A DNA stretch of 64,000 nucleotides from Pseudoroseomonas cervicalis (GTDB lineage: Bacteria; Pseudomonadota; Alphaproteobacteria; Acetobacterales; Acetobacteraceae). The notes below the pieces were generated by a model, which had not been told where the DNA came from, ran no database searches, and saw only the letters and a program-made list of their open reading frames with translations. How positions within the stretch are numbered: the first letter of the stretch is position 1; every line of letters begins with the position of its first letter. Both the position numbers and the translations under genes were made by a program. Shown one piece after another: positions 50,123-60,437 of the stretch. The stretch is from assembly GCF_030818485.1 (NCBI RefSeq), contig NZ_JAUTAJ010000004.1, forward strand, positions 2,211,001-2,275,000, read 5' to 3'.

Positions 50123-51091
50123 ATGCAACGCCGCACCCTGCTGCAGGCCGGCCTGGCCGGCACCGTCGCCGCCGCGCTCGCGCGCCCCGCCCTGGCGCAA
50201 TCGACCCCGCCGCTGCGCATCATCGTGCCGGCGCCGCCCGGCGGGCCCACCGACATCCTGGCCCGCAGCCTGGCCGACCGCACTCAGCACAGCCTGGGCC
50301 GCCCGGTGGTGGTGGACAACCGCGCCGGCGCCGGCGGCGTCATCGGCTCGGACGCCGCGGCGCGCAGCGCGCCGGATGGCAACACCATCCTGCTCGGCCA
50401 CAACCAGACCCATGCCAGCAACCAGGCGATGATGCCGCGCCTGCCCTATCATGTGGTGGACAGCTTCACCCCCGTGGCCAAGCTGGCCACCGTGCACCAC
50501 GCGCTGGTGGTGCCGGGCAATTCCGCCTCCACCACGCTGGCCGAGCTGATCGCCCGCGGCAAGCGCGGCCGGCTGACCTACGCCTCCTCCCAGGCGGGCT
50601 CGGCCAGCCATGTCATCGCCGAGACGCTGGTGCGGCGCGAAGGCCTGGACGCCACCCATGTCCCCTATCGCGGCGCCGCCCCGGCGGCGACCGACACCGT
50701 CGCCGGCATCGTCGATTTCTACGTCGCCACCTTCCCCTCCGTCGCGCCGCTGGTGCGCGAGGGGCAGCTCCGCGCGCTCGAGATCGGCGCGCCCGCGCGG
50801 CTGGCGGCCTTCCCGGCCATCCCGACCGCGGCCGAGGCCGGCGCGCCCTATCTGGCGGTGGATGCCTGGTTCGGCCTGTTCGCCCCGGCCGGCACGCCCG
50901 CGCCCCTGGTGCAGCAGATCGCCGACGCCATGCTCCAGGCCCTCGCCGAGCCCGAGATCGGCACCCGCCTGGCCGCCGCCGGCTTCACCCTGGACCCGCT
51001 CGCCCCGGCCGCCTTCGCGGAGTTCCAGCGCCAGGAAGTCGCGCGCTGGGCGGAGATGGTGCGCATCACCGGCGTGACCATCGACGGGTAA
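50123..51091 (+). CDS. Tripartite tricarboxylate transporter (Bug-type) substrate-binding protein
   Basis: This 322-residue periplasmic protein is of the Bug/TctC family. It has a signal peptide (MQRRTLLQAGLAGTVAAALARPALAQ) and the family segments LRIIVPAPPGGPTDILAR, VVVDNRAGAGGVIGSDAAA and HVPYRGAAPAATDTVAG. It binds carboxylates or similar small solutes. No TctA or TctB gene is adjacent, as is common for the many orphan Bug proteins. A repeat element follows its stop by six bases. Confidence 0.92.
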   Translation: MQRRTLLQAGLAGTVAAALARPALAQSTPPLRIIVPAPPGGPTDILARSLADRTQHSLGRPVVVDNRAGAGGVIGSDAAARSAPDGNTILLGHNQTHASNQAMMPRLPYHVVDSFTPVAKLATVHHALVVPGNSASTTLAELIARGKRGRLTYASSQAGSASHVIAETLVRREGLDATHVPYRGAAPAATDTVAGIVDFYVATFPSVAPLVREGQLRALEIGAPARLAAFPAIPTAAEAGAPYLAVDAWFGLFAPAGTPAPLVQQIADAMLQALAEPEIGTRLAAAGFTLDPLAPAAFAEFQRQEVARWAEMVRITGVTIDG

Positions 51092-51097
51092 AGTAAA

Positions 51098-51186
51098 AGC
51101 GTCCTTTTTTGAAAAAAAGGACCAAAAAACTTCTGTCAGTTGGGCGTCCCGCCTCTGTCCTGAGGCGGGACGCCAACTGAGAGAAA
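51098..51186. repeat. Dispersed hairpin repeat, copy 3
   Basis: This is the third copy of the element at 7246-7357. It has a 10-bp stem at 51101-51122 and a 16-bp stem at 51137-51179 with one bulged G. Here the first stem reads GTCC / GGAC where copies 1 and 2 read GTTC / GAAC, a paired change that keeps the helix. The third hairpin is mostly missing. It lies 3' of the Bug-type gene. Confidence 0.82.
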
Positions 51187-51297
51187 GCCCGCGCACCCGC
51201 CATGCGCCCATGAGCGGTGGCGACGCTGGCCCCTGCCTGCTATACGCGCGCGGACGATGCCGCCCCCCTTTCCGGCGGCCAGAGGGATCAGTGGATC

Positions 51298-52058
<761 letters not shown>

Positions 52059-52062
<4 letters not shown>

Positions 52063-52298
52063 AGGCGCGTGTGACCGTCATGCCGAAGAACGGCGTCCTC
52101 GACCCCCAGGGCAAGGCCATCGAGCATGCCCTCTCCACCCTCGGCTTCGCCGCGGTGGGCGAGGTGCGGACCGGCAAGATCATCGAGCTCGAACTCTCCG
52201 AGACCGACCCGGACAAGGCCCGCGCCCAGGCCGAGGAGATGGCCCGCAAGCTGCTGGCCAACACCGTGATCGAGAGCTTCCGCGTCGAACTGGCCTGA
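52059..52298 (+). CDS. purS: Phosphoribosylformylglycinamidine synthase subunit PurS
   Basis: This 79-residue subunit bridges PurQ and PurL in FGAM synthase. It begins with GTG at 52059, overlapping the purC stop. Segments [29 protein letters not shown] and [14 protein letters not shown] match the PurS fold. Its presence means the split (PurS/PurQ/small PurL) form of the enzyme is used. Confidence 0.95.
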
Positions 52299-52337
52299 GG
52301 CCGGCCCGACCCCTCACCCCGCCGGAGCGCTGCCGCC

Positions 52338-52583
52338 ATGGTCAAGGCCTCCCTGCTGCTGATGCTGGTGCTGACCCTGCTGATCGGCATGGGGCTGCGC
52401 TGGCGGCAGGAGCGCCTGCCCCAGGTGGCGGCCGCATCCCCGCGCGGCCGCGCCCGCAAGCCCGGGCTGCTGGCCCGCGGCAAGGCGCGGCTCGACCTCT
52501 GGATCACCGCCGCGGCGCTGGCCTCGGTCGCCACCATCCTGCTGATGGGCGGGCTGCACTGGATTCGTGTCTGGCTGCAGTGA
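52338..52583 (+). CDS. Small two-helix membrane protein
   Basis: This 81-residue protein has an N-terminal helix ([15 protein letters not shown]), a basic loop ([16 protein letters not shown]) and a C-terminal helix ([21 protein letters not shown]). It lies between purS and purQ on the same strand. Small proteins of this kind are found at this position in related bacteria, but I do not recognise a named family. Confidence 0.65.
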   Translation: MVKASLLLMLVLTLLIGMGLRWRQERLPQVAAASPRGRARKPGLLARGKARLDLWITAAALASVATILLMGGLHWIRVWLQ

Positions 52584-52632
52584 CCGCGCCGCTTTCCCCA
52601 CCCCCTCCCCTCCAGCCTCCGGGGCCCGTTGC

Positions 52633-53331
52633 ATGAACGCCGTCATCCTCCTCTTCCCCGGCACCAACCGCGAGCGCGACATGGCGATCGCGCTGCACAA
52701 GGCGACGGGGCGGAAACCCACCATCCTGTTCCACCAGGAGACCAGCCTGCCCGCCGGCACCGACCTGGTGGTGCTGCCCGGCGGCTTCTCCCATGGCGAC
52801 TATCTGCGCTGCGGCGCCATGGCCGCCCGCTCCCCCATCATGCCGGCGGTCGCCGAGTTCGCGGCCAAGGGCGGGCATATCCTGGGCGTCTGCAACGGCT
52901 TCCAGATCCTGACCGAGGCCGGGCTGCTGCCGGGCGCGCTGCTGCGCAATGCCAGCCTGCGCTTCCTCTCCATGGATTGCCATTTGCGGGTGGAGACCAG
53001 CGACAGCCCCTTCACCAGCCGGTGGCAGCGCGGCGAGACCTATCGCGCGCCGATGGCGCATGGCGACGGCAACTACTTCTGCGATGACGAGACCCTGGCG
53101 CGGCTGCGGGGCGAGGCGCGCGTCGCCTTCCGCTATGTCGATGCCAGCGGCCAGGCGACGCCGGAGGCCAATCGCAACGGCGCGCGCGACAACATCGCCG
53201 GCATCCTGAGCGAGAACCGCCGCATCCTGGGCATGATGCCCCACCCGGAGGATCTGGTGGACCCGCTGATGGGCGGGACGGATGGGCTTCCTCTCTTTGA
53301 GAGCATTGCTGGGGTGTTTGAGGGGGTTTAA
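52633..53331 (+). CDS. purQ: Phosphoribosylformylglycinamidine synthase subunit PurQ
   Basis: This 232-residue glutamine amidotransferase supplies ammonia to PurL. The nucleophilic cysteine lies in [23 protein letters not shown], and the catalytic His/Glu pair in [28 protein letters not shown] is also typical. In relatives purL usually follows directly; here about 3.2 kb lies between them. Confidence 0.96.
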   Translation: MNAVILLFPGTNRERDMAIALHKATGRKPTILFHQETSLPAGTDLVVLPGGFSHGDYLRCGAMAARSPIMPAVAEFAAKGGHILGVCNGFQILTEAGLLPGALLRNASLRFLSMDCHLRVETSDSPFTSRWQRGETYRAPMAHGDGNYFCDDETLARLRGEARVAFRYVDASGQATPEANRNGARDNIAGILSENRRILGMMPHPEDLVDPLMGGTDGLPLFESIAGVFEGV

Positions 53332-53419
53332 GGCAAGCCGGCTCTCATGCCATATTTGGCTTGATCGCTGATAGGAGCCTGCGCTTCTGTCTGTGCTTAT
53401 TAGTGCTCTTTCGAGCAAA

Positions 53420-53453
53420 CGCTTCATGGCGTATTCATAATCGCCATGAAGCG
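53420..53453. terminator. Stem-loop between purQ and the SIR2-kinase gene
   Basis: A perfect 12-bp stem (CGCTTCATGGCG / CGCCATGAAGCG) with a 10-base AT-rich loop is followed by ATTCATTTTTATG. It may terminate the purC-purQ transcript, or act as an operator for the downstream gene, whose ATG is about 90 bases away. Its base composition belongs to the island rather than to the purine genes. Confidence 0.55.
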
Positions 53454-53545
53454 ATTCATTTTTATGTCGAAAAATTAAAGTCAATATATTTTTCCAAGAA
53501 AAATTGATGATATAGAAGTCATCTCATTGCCAAGGGATGACCTCG

Positions 53546-55924
53546 ATGTCCGACGCCTCATCAACGCTTCAACGACTCAAGGAAGCTTACGCTGAGCGTA
53601 GAAGACCCGTTGTGTTTTGGGTCGGTGCGGGACTGAGTGCTCCAGCAAGCTTGCCAACTTGGGGTACCTTAAGGGACAACCTAGTGGTTGAAGCTCTTGA
53701 AGGCATTGGCCCCAAGAACACTCCCGAGGCACAGGAAAAAGAAAATCTACTTGAAATCGCAAAAGCAAGTAATAATTATTGGGATTCTTTCGAAACAGTA
53801 AAAACTGTAATGGGGAAACCTAATTTTATAGCCAGCATAAGAAGGTCTTTAAAAACAAAAGATAATAATATACCTGATGTATACAAAGAGATTTGGTCGC
53901 TTCGCGGCGTAAATGCCGTACTTACTTTAAATATGGATAAATTTGTAGAAAGAGCCCATCGCCGGATGAGGCCCAAAGAAGATCCGGTGGTTTTTAGTGG
54001 TCGAGATGCTCCGTCTTATATGCACGTTCTTGGAGATCGAAAACCATTTATCGCAAATCTTCATGGAACCATAGATGATCAAAATTCTTGGATTTTCACC
54101 AAATCAGAAGTAGACCATCTTTATTCGATATCAGGATATCAAGAATTTATAACTACTATTTTTGCAAGTTCCATTGTTGTATTTATCGGAATTTCAGCAG
54201 ATGACGCTGCTGCCGGAGGAAATTTATATAACCTCACACAAAAAAATATGGACCTTGGGGAACATTTCTGGATCACCCATCGAACCGGAATTTCCGATTG
54301 GGCTAGTCGCGCAGGCATTCAAGTAATTTCGTATGAGCCTGATTCAACTGGTCCTGAAATCCATAAACACACCAATCCTCTTTGCAGCATACTAAGGGAA
54401 ATCAAATCTTTTAAATCAAGGGATAAACCGGCAGCCAGTGTTTTAGCTCAAGTAGAGCTAAGGGAGAGCCTAGATTCCCCCCGTGAGCTTCGCATGCTGG
54501 ATGATGATGATTTGCGCCTAGCCTTGTCAGGGCACGCAAGATATTTGGTCGAAAAATTTGGCCCCTCTTCAAAAGAATACAATGAATTTCTTGTTAAATA
54601 CGCCTCAAATATTCACCAATCTTGGCACATAAGCACTGATGGAGAGAATAATACTTTTTACGGATACAAAGTTCTTGAGCAGATACATGGATCTTCTTTT
54701 TCCACCGTTTGGAAAGTGGAAGATTCAGAAAGTCGCCGAATGGCTTTAAAGCTATTAAGAATAGACAATATTAAATCCGGCATTCAAATAGATAGTTTCA
54801 GACGCGGTGTTCAATCCCTACAATTCTTAACCAATTCACAAGTACCAGCAACTGCAAGACTATTTAATGCATTTGAAATACCGACATCTTATGTAATGGA
54901 GTACGTAGATGGTTCGAGTTTACAGAATATAATACCTTCTGGAATGGTTAATATATATCCAGACTGTCTGAATATCATGTCAAAAGTCTGCGCTCATTTA
55001 TATTATAGTCATAATTTACCCCAAAGCGTCCTTCATCGTGATATTCGTCCTTCAAATATCATGTTGCCTTATATCATGCTCGAGGAAGCAGACGCAAAAA
55101 CTCTAAATGTTTCTAGATATGACGTAGTTTTGCTAAATTATGACATGTCGTGGCATTCAAATGCAGCGGGTGAAACTATCGCAGGAAATATGGAGGAAGC
55201 TGGATACTATGCGCCCGAACAGCTAGTAACCGCTGGCGAGAAGGCTCGAAGCACGTATGTTGATTCTTACGGCGTGGGTATGACTTTATTCTATGCTTTT
55301 TCTGGAATTTCTCCACCAAACGGGGGCAGTAATTCTCGTGATTGGCTAAAAATATTGTCTGAAAAAATTAGAAACGACAATAGGCTGTCATGGCGCTCAG
55401 CCCCAGCGCGCCTACGCCGACTGATTCAGGGCGCAACAGAGCCAGAGGTTGAAGATCGTTTAAGTATAACTCGCATTAAAACCGATTTGGAGATTTTATC
55501 TCGCGCCATAAGTGGCAATTTAGATAGAATACCTGTCGATTTTTGGGCAGAGGAGATTATGTTTCGCTGCGAAGAAGCTGAATATCAGGCCACAAATAGC
55601 GGATATTCTTTTGTCAGAAATCCAAGGGCAGGAAGATCAATTGTCATTTCTGGAGATGAAAAAAGTAAATCGATATCCGTACAATTCAAAAATCAGGCGA
55701 TAGCTTCAACAGACAGAAAAAATATTGATCGACTTTGGTTTGATAAATTATCAAGCGCGAAGCAGATATTGCAGTCTCATGGATGGGATATTTCCAACGA
55801 AAGCCGATACGGTCAGAGGGAGATCCTATTGTTTGCTTCGGTAAAAGTTGAAGATGCCAGAATTTCTCTTGCCAAATTGGTGACTGGCCTTCAGCGAGGA
55901 TTGCAAGCCGTCAGACTCGACTGA
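53546..55924 (+). CDS. SIR2-like NADase domain fused to a kinase-like domain (candidate defence protein)
   Basis: This 792-residue protein is strikingly AT-rich compared with all neighbours. Residues about 20-270 are a SIR2_2-type domain: GAGLS (27-31), TLNMD (N129, D131), NLHGT (H173) and FIGISADD, all expected for NAD+ hydrolysis. Residues about 370-620 are a protein-kinase-like domain: glycine loop HGSSFSTVW, lysine K402 in MALKLL, HRDIRPSN (D499, N504), NYD at 531-533 where DFG is expected, then YYAPEQL and DSYGVGMTL. The last 150 residues are of unknown fold. I use ATG at 53546 because AAGGG lies 9 bases upstream. A single-gene abortive-infection role is inferred from architecture and context. 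Confidence 0.85.
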   Translation: MSDASSTLQRLKEAYAERRRPVVFWVGAGLSAPASLPTWGTLRDNLVVEALEGIGPKNTPEAQEKENLLEIAKASNNYWDSFETVKTVMGKPNFIASIRRSLKTKDNNIPDVYKEIWSLRGVNAVLTLNMDKFVERAHRRMRPKEDPVVFSGRDAPSYMHVLGDRKPFIANLHGTIDDQNSWIFTKSEVDHLYSISGYQEFITTIFASSIVVFIGISADDAAAGGNLYNLTQKNMDLGEHFWITHRTGISDWASRAGIQVISYEPDSTGPEIHKHTNPLCSILREIKSFKSRDKPAASVLAQVELRESLDSPRELRMLDDDDLRLALSGHARYLVEKFGPSSKEYNEFLVKYASNIHQSWHISTDGENNTFYGYKVLEQIHGSSFSTVWKVEDSESRRMALKLLRIDNIKSGIQIDSFRRGVQSLQFLTNSQVPATARLFNAFEIPTSYVMEYVDGSSLQNIIPSGMVNIYPDCLNIMSKVCAHLYYSHNLPQSVLHRDIRPSNIMLPYIMLEEADAKTLNVSRYDVVLLNYDMSWHSNAAGETIAGNMEEAGYYAPEQLVTAGEKARSTYVDSYGVGMTLFYAFSGISPPNGGSNSRDWLKILSEKIRNDNRLSWRSAPARLRRLIQGATEPEVEDRLSITRIKTDLEILSRAISGNLDRIPVDFWAEEIMFRCEEAEYQATNSGYSFVRNPRAGRSIVISGDEKSKSISVQFKNQAIASTDRKNIDRLWFDKLSSAKQILQSHGWDISNESRYGQREILLFASVKVEDARISLAKLVTGLQRGLQAVRLD

Positions 55925-55926
55925 GA

Positions 55927-55944
55927 CAGGCAGGCAGGCAGGCA
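55927..55944. repeat. (CAGG)4 tandem repeat at right edge of the island
   Basis: Four copies of CAGG plus CA lie three bases after the SIR2-kinase stop. I found no matching copy at the left edge, so it cannot be called a target-site duplication. It marks the change from AT-rich to GC-rich DNA. Confidence 0.6.
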
Positions 55945-55996
55945 TACGGGGAAAGGAAAATTTGCCTATTATCCAGTTTTTTGGCAATTACTCGGA

Positions 55997-56605
55997 ATGA
56001 GCGCGACCTACCCTTCCCGCCTGCCGCCGCCCTCCCCCAACCGCCAGCGGATGACGGACCTCGAATGGGCCGCGCTCCTCCCCTACCTGCTGCACCGCTC
56101 GCCCCAGGGCCGCCCGCTGAAGGAACTCCGCCAGCGGATGGAGGGGATTTTCCTGATTGCCACCACCCACCGCCCCTGGCGTGACCTCCCGGCGGAGTAT
56201 GGCAAAGCGGACACCGTCGCCCGCTATTTCCGCCGCCTCACCCATGCGGGCCTGTGGGAAAGGCTGTTGCAGGCGCTCGCCGATTCTGCGCCGTCCCATC
56301 CGCTCTGGGGCCTGGGCCAGCGCATCCTGCACGCCTGCCGCCGCGCCCACCGCATCCTGGGCCTCGCCTTCAACCGGCTGATCCGCAGCCTCGGCCTGCG
56401 CGCGGCGCTGCCCGGCCCGCCCTGGCTGCTGCCCGATCCGCTTTTGTCCGAAACCCTCGCTCGCATCGCAATTCCGGCCCCGCACACCGCCCCCTGGGGC
56501 CGGCGCGGCGCCCTGAAAGAAAGGCTGCGCAGCCTGCAATGGCTGCACCGCGCCGCCGCAGGCCGCGCGCGGATCAGCCGCGCAACCCGGTTGGGGTGGC
56601 CATGA
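55997..56605 (+). CDS. Stand-alone DUF4096 (IS5-type transposase N-terminal) protein
   Basis: This 202-residue protein carries, at about residues 19-97, the helical DUF4096 domain usually found at the N-terminus of IS4/IS5-type transposases ([13 protein letters not shown], then [34 protein letters not shown]). The remaining 105 residues are basic and have no visible DDE catalytic motifs. No terminal inverted repeats were seen. Its stop overlaps an in-frame ATG of purL (ATGA at 56602). It is either a transposase remnant or a domesticated DNA-binding protein. Confidence 0.7.
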   Translation: MSATYPSRLPPPSPNRQRMTDLEWAALLPYLLHRSPQGRPLKELRQRMEGIFLIATTHRPWRDLPAEYGKADTVARYFRRLTHAGLWERLLQALADSAPSHPLWGLGQRILHACRRAHRILGLAFNRLIRSLGLRAALPGPPWLLPDPLLSETLARIAIPAPHTAPWGRRGALKERLRSLQWLHRAAAGRARISRATRLGWP

Positions 56606-56652
56606 CGATGCTTCCTCTGGACAAGCGGCCCATCCCTGCCGAAAAGCCGCTC

Positions 56653-58866
<2,214 letters not shown>

Positions 58867-58889
58867 GGTCAGGACAGGAGAACCAAGCC

Positions 58890-59120
58890 ATGGCGATGCC
58901 CGCGGCCGAAATCGAAGCCCTGATCAAGGCGGCCCTGCCCGACGCCCAGGTGACGATCGAGGATCTGGCGGGGGATGGCGACCACTACGCCGCCACCGTC
59001 GTGTCCGAGGCGTTCCGCGGCCGTTCCCGCGTGCAGCAGCACCAGCTGGTCTATGCGGCGCTGCAGGGGCGGATGGGCGGTGCGCTGCACGCCCTGGCCC
59101 TGCAGACCTCCGCCCCCTGA
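58890..59120 (+). CDS. BolA family protein
   Basis: This 76-residue BolA-like protein partners monothiol glutaredoxins in iron-sulfur cluster handling. The segments AAEIEALIKAALPDAQVTIEDLAGDGDHYAATVVSEAF and GRSRVQQHQLVYAALQGRMGGALHAL are typical, with the conserved His in RVQQHQLVY. It lies between purL and the glutaredoxin gene, the usual arrangement in alphaproteobacteria. Confidence 0.93.
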   Translation: MAMPAAEIEALIKAALPDAQVTIEDLAGDGDHYAATVVSEAFRGRSRVQQHQLVYAALQGRMGGALHALALQTSAP

Positions 59121-59132
59121 AGGATGACCCCG

Positions 59133-59471
59133 ATGAGCAACCCCGTCTTCGAGCGTATCCAGGCCGAGATCACCGAGAACCCGGTGGTCCTCTACATGAA
59201 GGGCACGCCGGTCTTCCCGCAATGCGGCTTCTCCGCCCGCGTGGTGCAGGTGCTGTCCCATGTCGGCGTGCCCTTCAAGGGCGTGAACGTGCTGGAGGAC
59301 ATGGAGATCCGCGAGGGCATCAAGGCCTTCACCAACTGGCCGACCATCCCCCAGCTCTATGTGAAGGGCGAGTTCGTCGGCGGCTGCGACATCATCCTGG
59401 AGATGTTCCAGAATGGCGAGCTGACCGCCCTGCTGGACGAGAAGGGCATCCCGCACCAGGCCGCCGCCTGA
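59133..59471 (+). CDS. grxD: Monothiol glutaredoxin, Grx4 family
   Basis: This 112-residue CGFS-type glutaredoxin carries 2Fe-2S clusters together with BolA. The active site reads FPQCGFSARVVQVL, followed by WPTIPQLYVKGEFVGGCDII. I chose ATG at 59133 because AAGGATG lies about 7 bases upstream; an ATG three codons earlier is less well placed. A strong terminator follows. Confidence 0.95.
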   Translation: MSNPVFERIQAEITENPVVLYMKGTPVFPQCGFSARVVQVLSHVGVPFKGVNVLEDMEIREGIKAFTNWPTIPQLYVKGEFVGGCDIILEMFQNGELTALLDEKGIPHQAAA

Positions 59472-59503
59472 AACGGGCCGGCCCATTGGCGCGAGACGAC
59501 CAG

Positions 59504-59532
59504 GCCGGAGGCGGCGACGCCCCGGCTTTTTT
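59504..59532 (+). terminator. Intrinsic terminator after grxD
   Basis: A GC-rich stem (GCCGG-A-GGCG / CGCC-CCGGC, 9 bp with one bulge) with a GCGA loop is followed by six Ts. It ends the purL-bolA-grxD transcript. Confidence 0.85.
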
Positions 59533-59645
59533 CTTGCGCGCTGAAAGCGCCCGCCCACCTATGCCTCAGCCTGCGCTGGGCGGGCCGGGTGGACAACCCG
59601 GCGCCCCGCCGGCGGTTATGGGGCAGCCAGGGGGAAGAATTCCGC

Positions 59646-60416
59646 ATGACCAGCGACAAGCTCCGCACCATCCTGAACCTCGTCCTGCCGCTGGCGCAGC
59701 CGCTGGTGGGGGCGATGGCGCCGCTCTTCGGCATCGGCCACACCCAGGCCGAGATGTCGGCGCGCAGCCAGACCCCCGTGGTGCCGCAGGGCTATGCCTT
59801 CTCCATCTGGGGGCTGCTCTTCGCGCTCAGCATCGCCTGGGGCATCTGGCAGGCGCTGCCCGCCGGGCGCGATTCGCTGGCGGCGCGGCGCCTCGGCTGG
59901 CCGCTGGCCGCCGCCTTCGGCTTCTCCATCCTGTGGATGGTGCTGAGCCAGCTCACCGAGAATGGCTGGCATCTGGTGCTGGTGATCCTCGGCGTGCTGG
60001 CGGCCGCCTTGGCCGCCTTCTTCATCGAGCTGCGGCTGCCGCAGGGCGGGCGGGTGCAGCGCTGGCTGATCCACCCGCTGGTGGGGATGCTGGCCGGCTG
60101 GGTCTCGGTCGCCACCTTCGCCAACATCGCCGGCGCCGCGCTGGTCAGCGGCGCCTTTCCGCCGAGCGGCGTCGGCCACACCGTGGCGGCGGTGCTGATC
60201 CTGCTGGCCGCCGGCGGGCTGACGCTCGGCGTGCTCTGGGCGGCGCGCGGCGCGCTCTGGTACGCCGCCGCCGTGGCCTGGGCGCTGATCGCCATCCTCT
60301 ACGCCAACACCGCGGGGCGGGATTTCAACCTGGCCGTGGCGCTGGCCTCCGGCGCGCTGGTGGCGGTGGTGCTGGCCATGGCTTGGCAGCGCCGCCGGCT
60401 GCGCGCGCCCGTCTAG
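59646..60416 (+). CDS. TspO-like multi-pass membrane protein
   Basis: This 256-residue protein has about eight hydrophobic helices. The segment TPVVPQGYAFSIWGLLFALSIAWGIWQALP resembles the conserved start of TspO/MBR-related proteins, and other helices are rich in Trp and Ala. It is longer than classical TspO (about 160 residues) and fits the larger relatives annotated as tryptophan-rich sensory-like proteins. GGGGGAAG precedes the ATG. The ligand is unknown. Confidence 0.65.
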   Translation: MTSDKLRTILNLVLPLAQPLVGAMAPLFGIGHTQAEMSARSQTPVVPQGYAFSIWGLLFALSIAWGIWQALPAGRDSLAARRLGWPLAAAFGFSILWMVLSQLTENGWHLVLVILGVLAAALAAFFIELRLPQGGRVQRWLIHPLVGMLAGWVSVATFANIAGAALVSGAFPPSGVGHTVAAVLILLAAGGLTLGVLWAARGALWYAAAVAWALIAILYANTAGRDFNLAVALASGALVAVVLAMAWQRRRLRAPV

Positions 60417-60437
60417 GGCACCAGGCCTGAGGCGTCG

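Noticed and set aside
55927..55944. (CAGG)4 as an attachment or target-site duplication of the island
   Set aside because: No matching copy was found at the left edge near 53332, and no integrase or tRNA gene is present.
55997..56605. A complete insertion sequence
   Set aside because: Only the DUF4096 part of a transposase is present; no catalytic domain, terminal inverted repeats or target duplication was seen.
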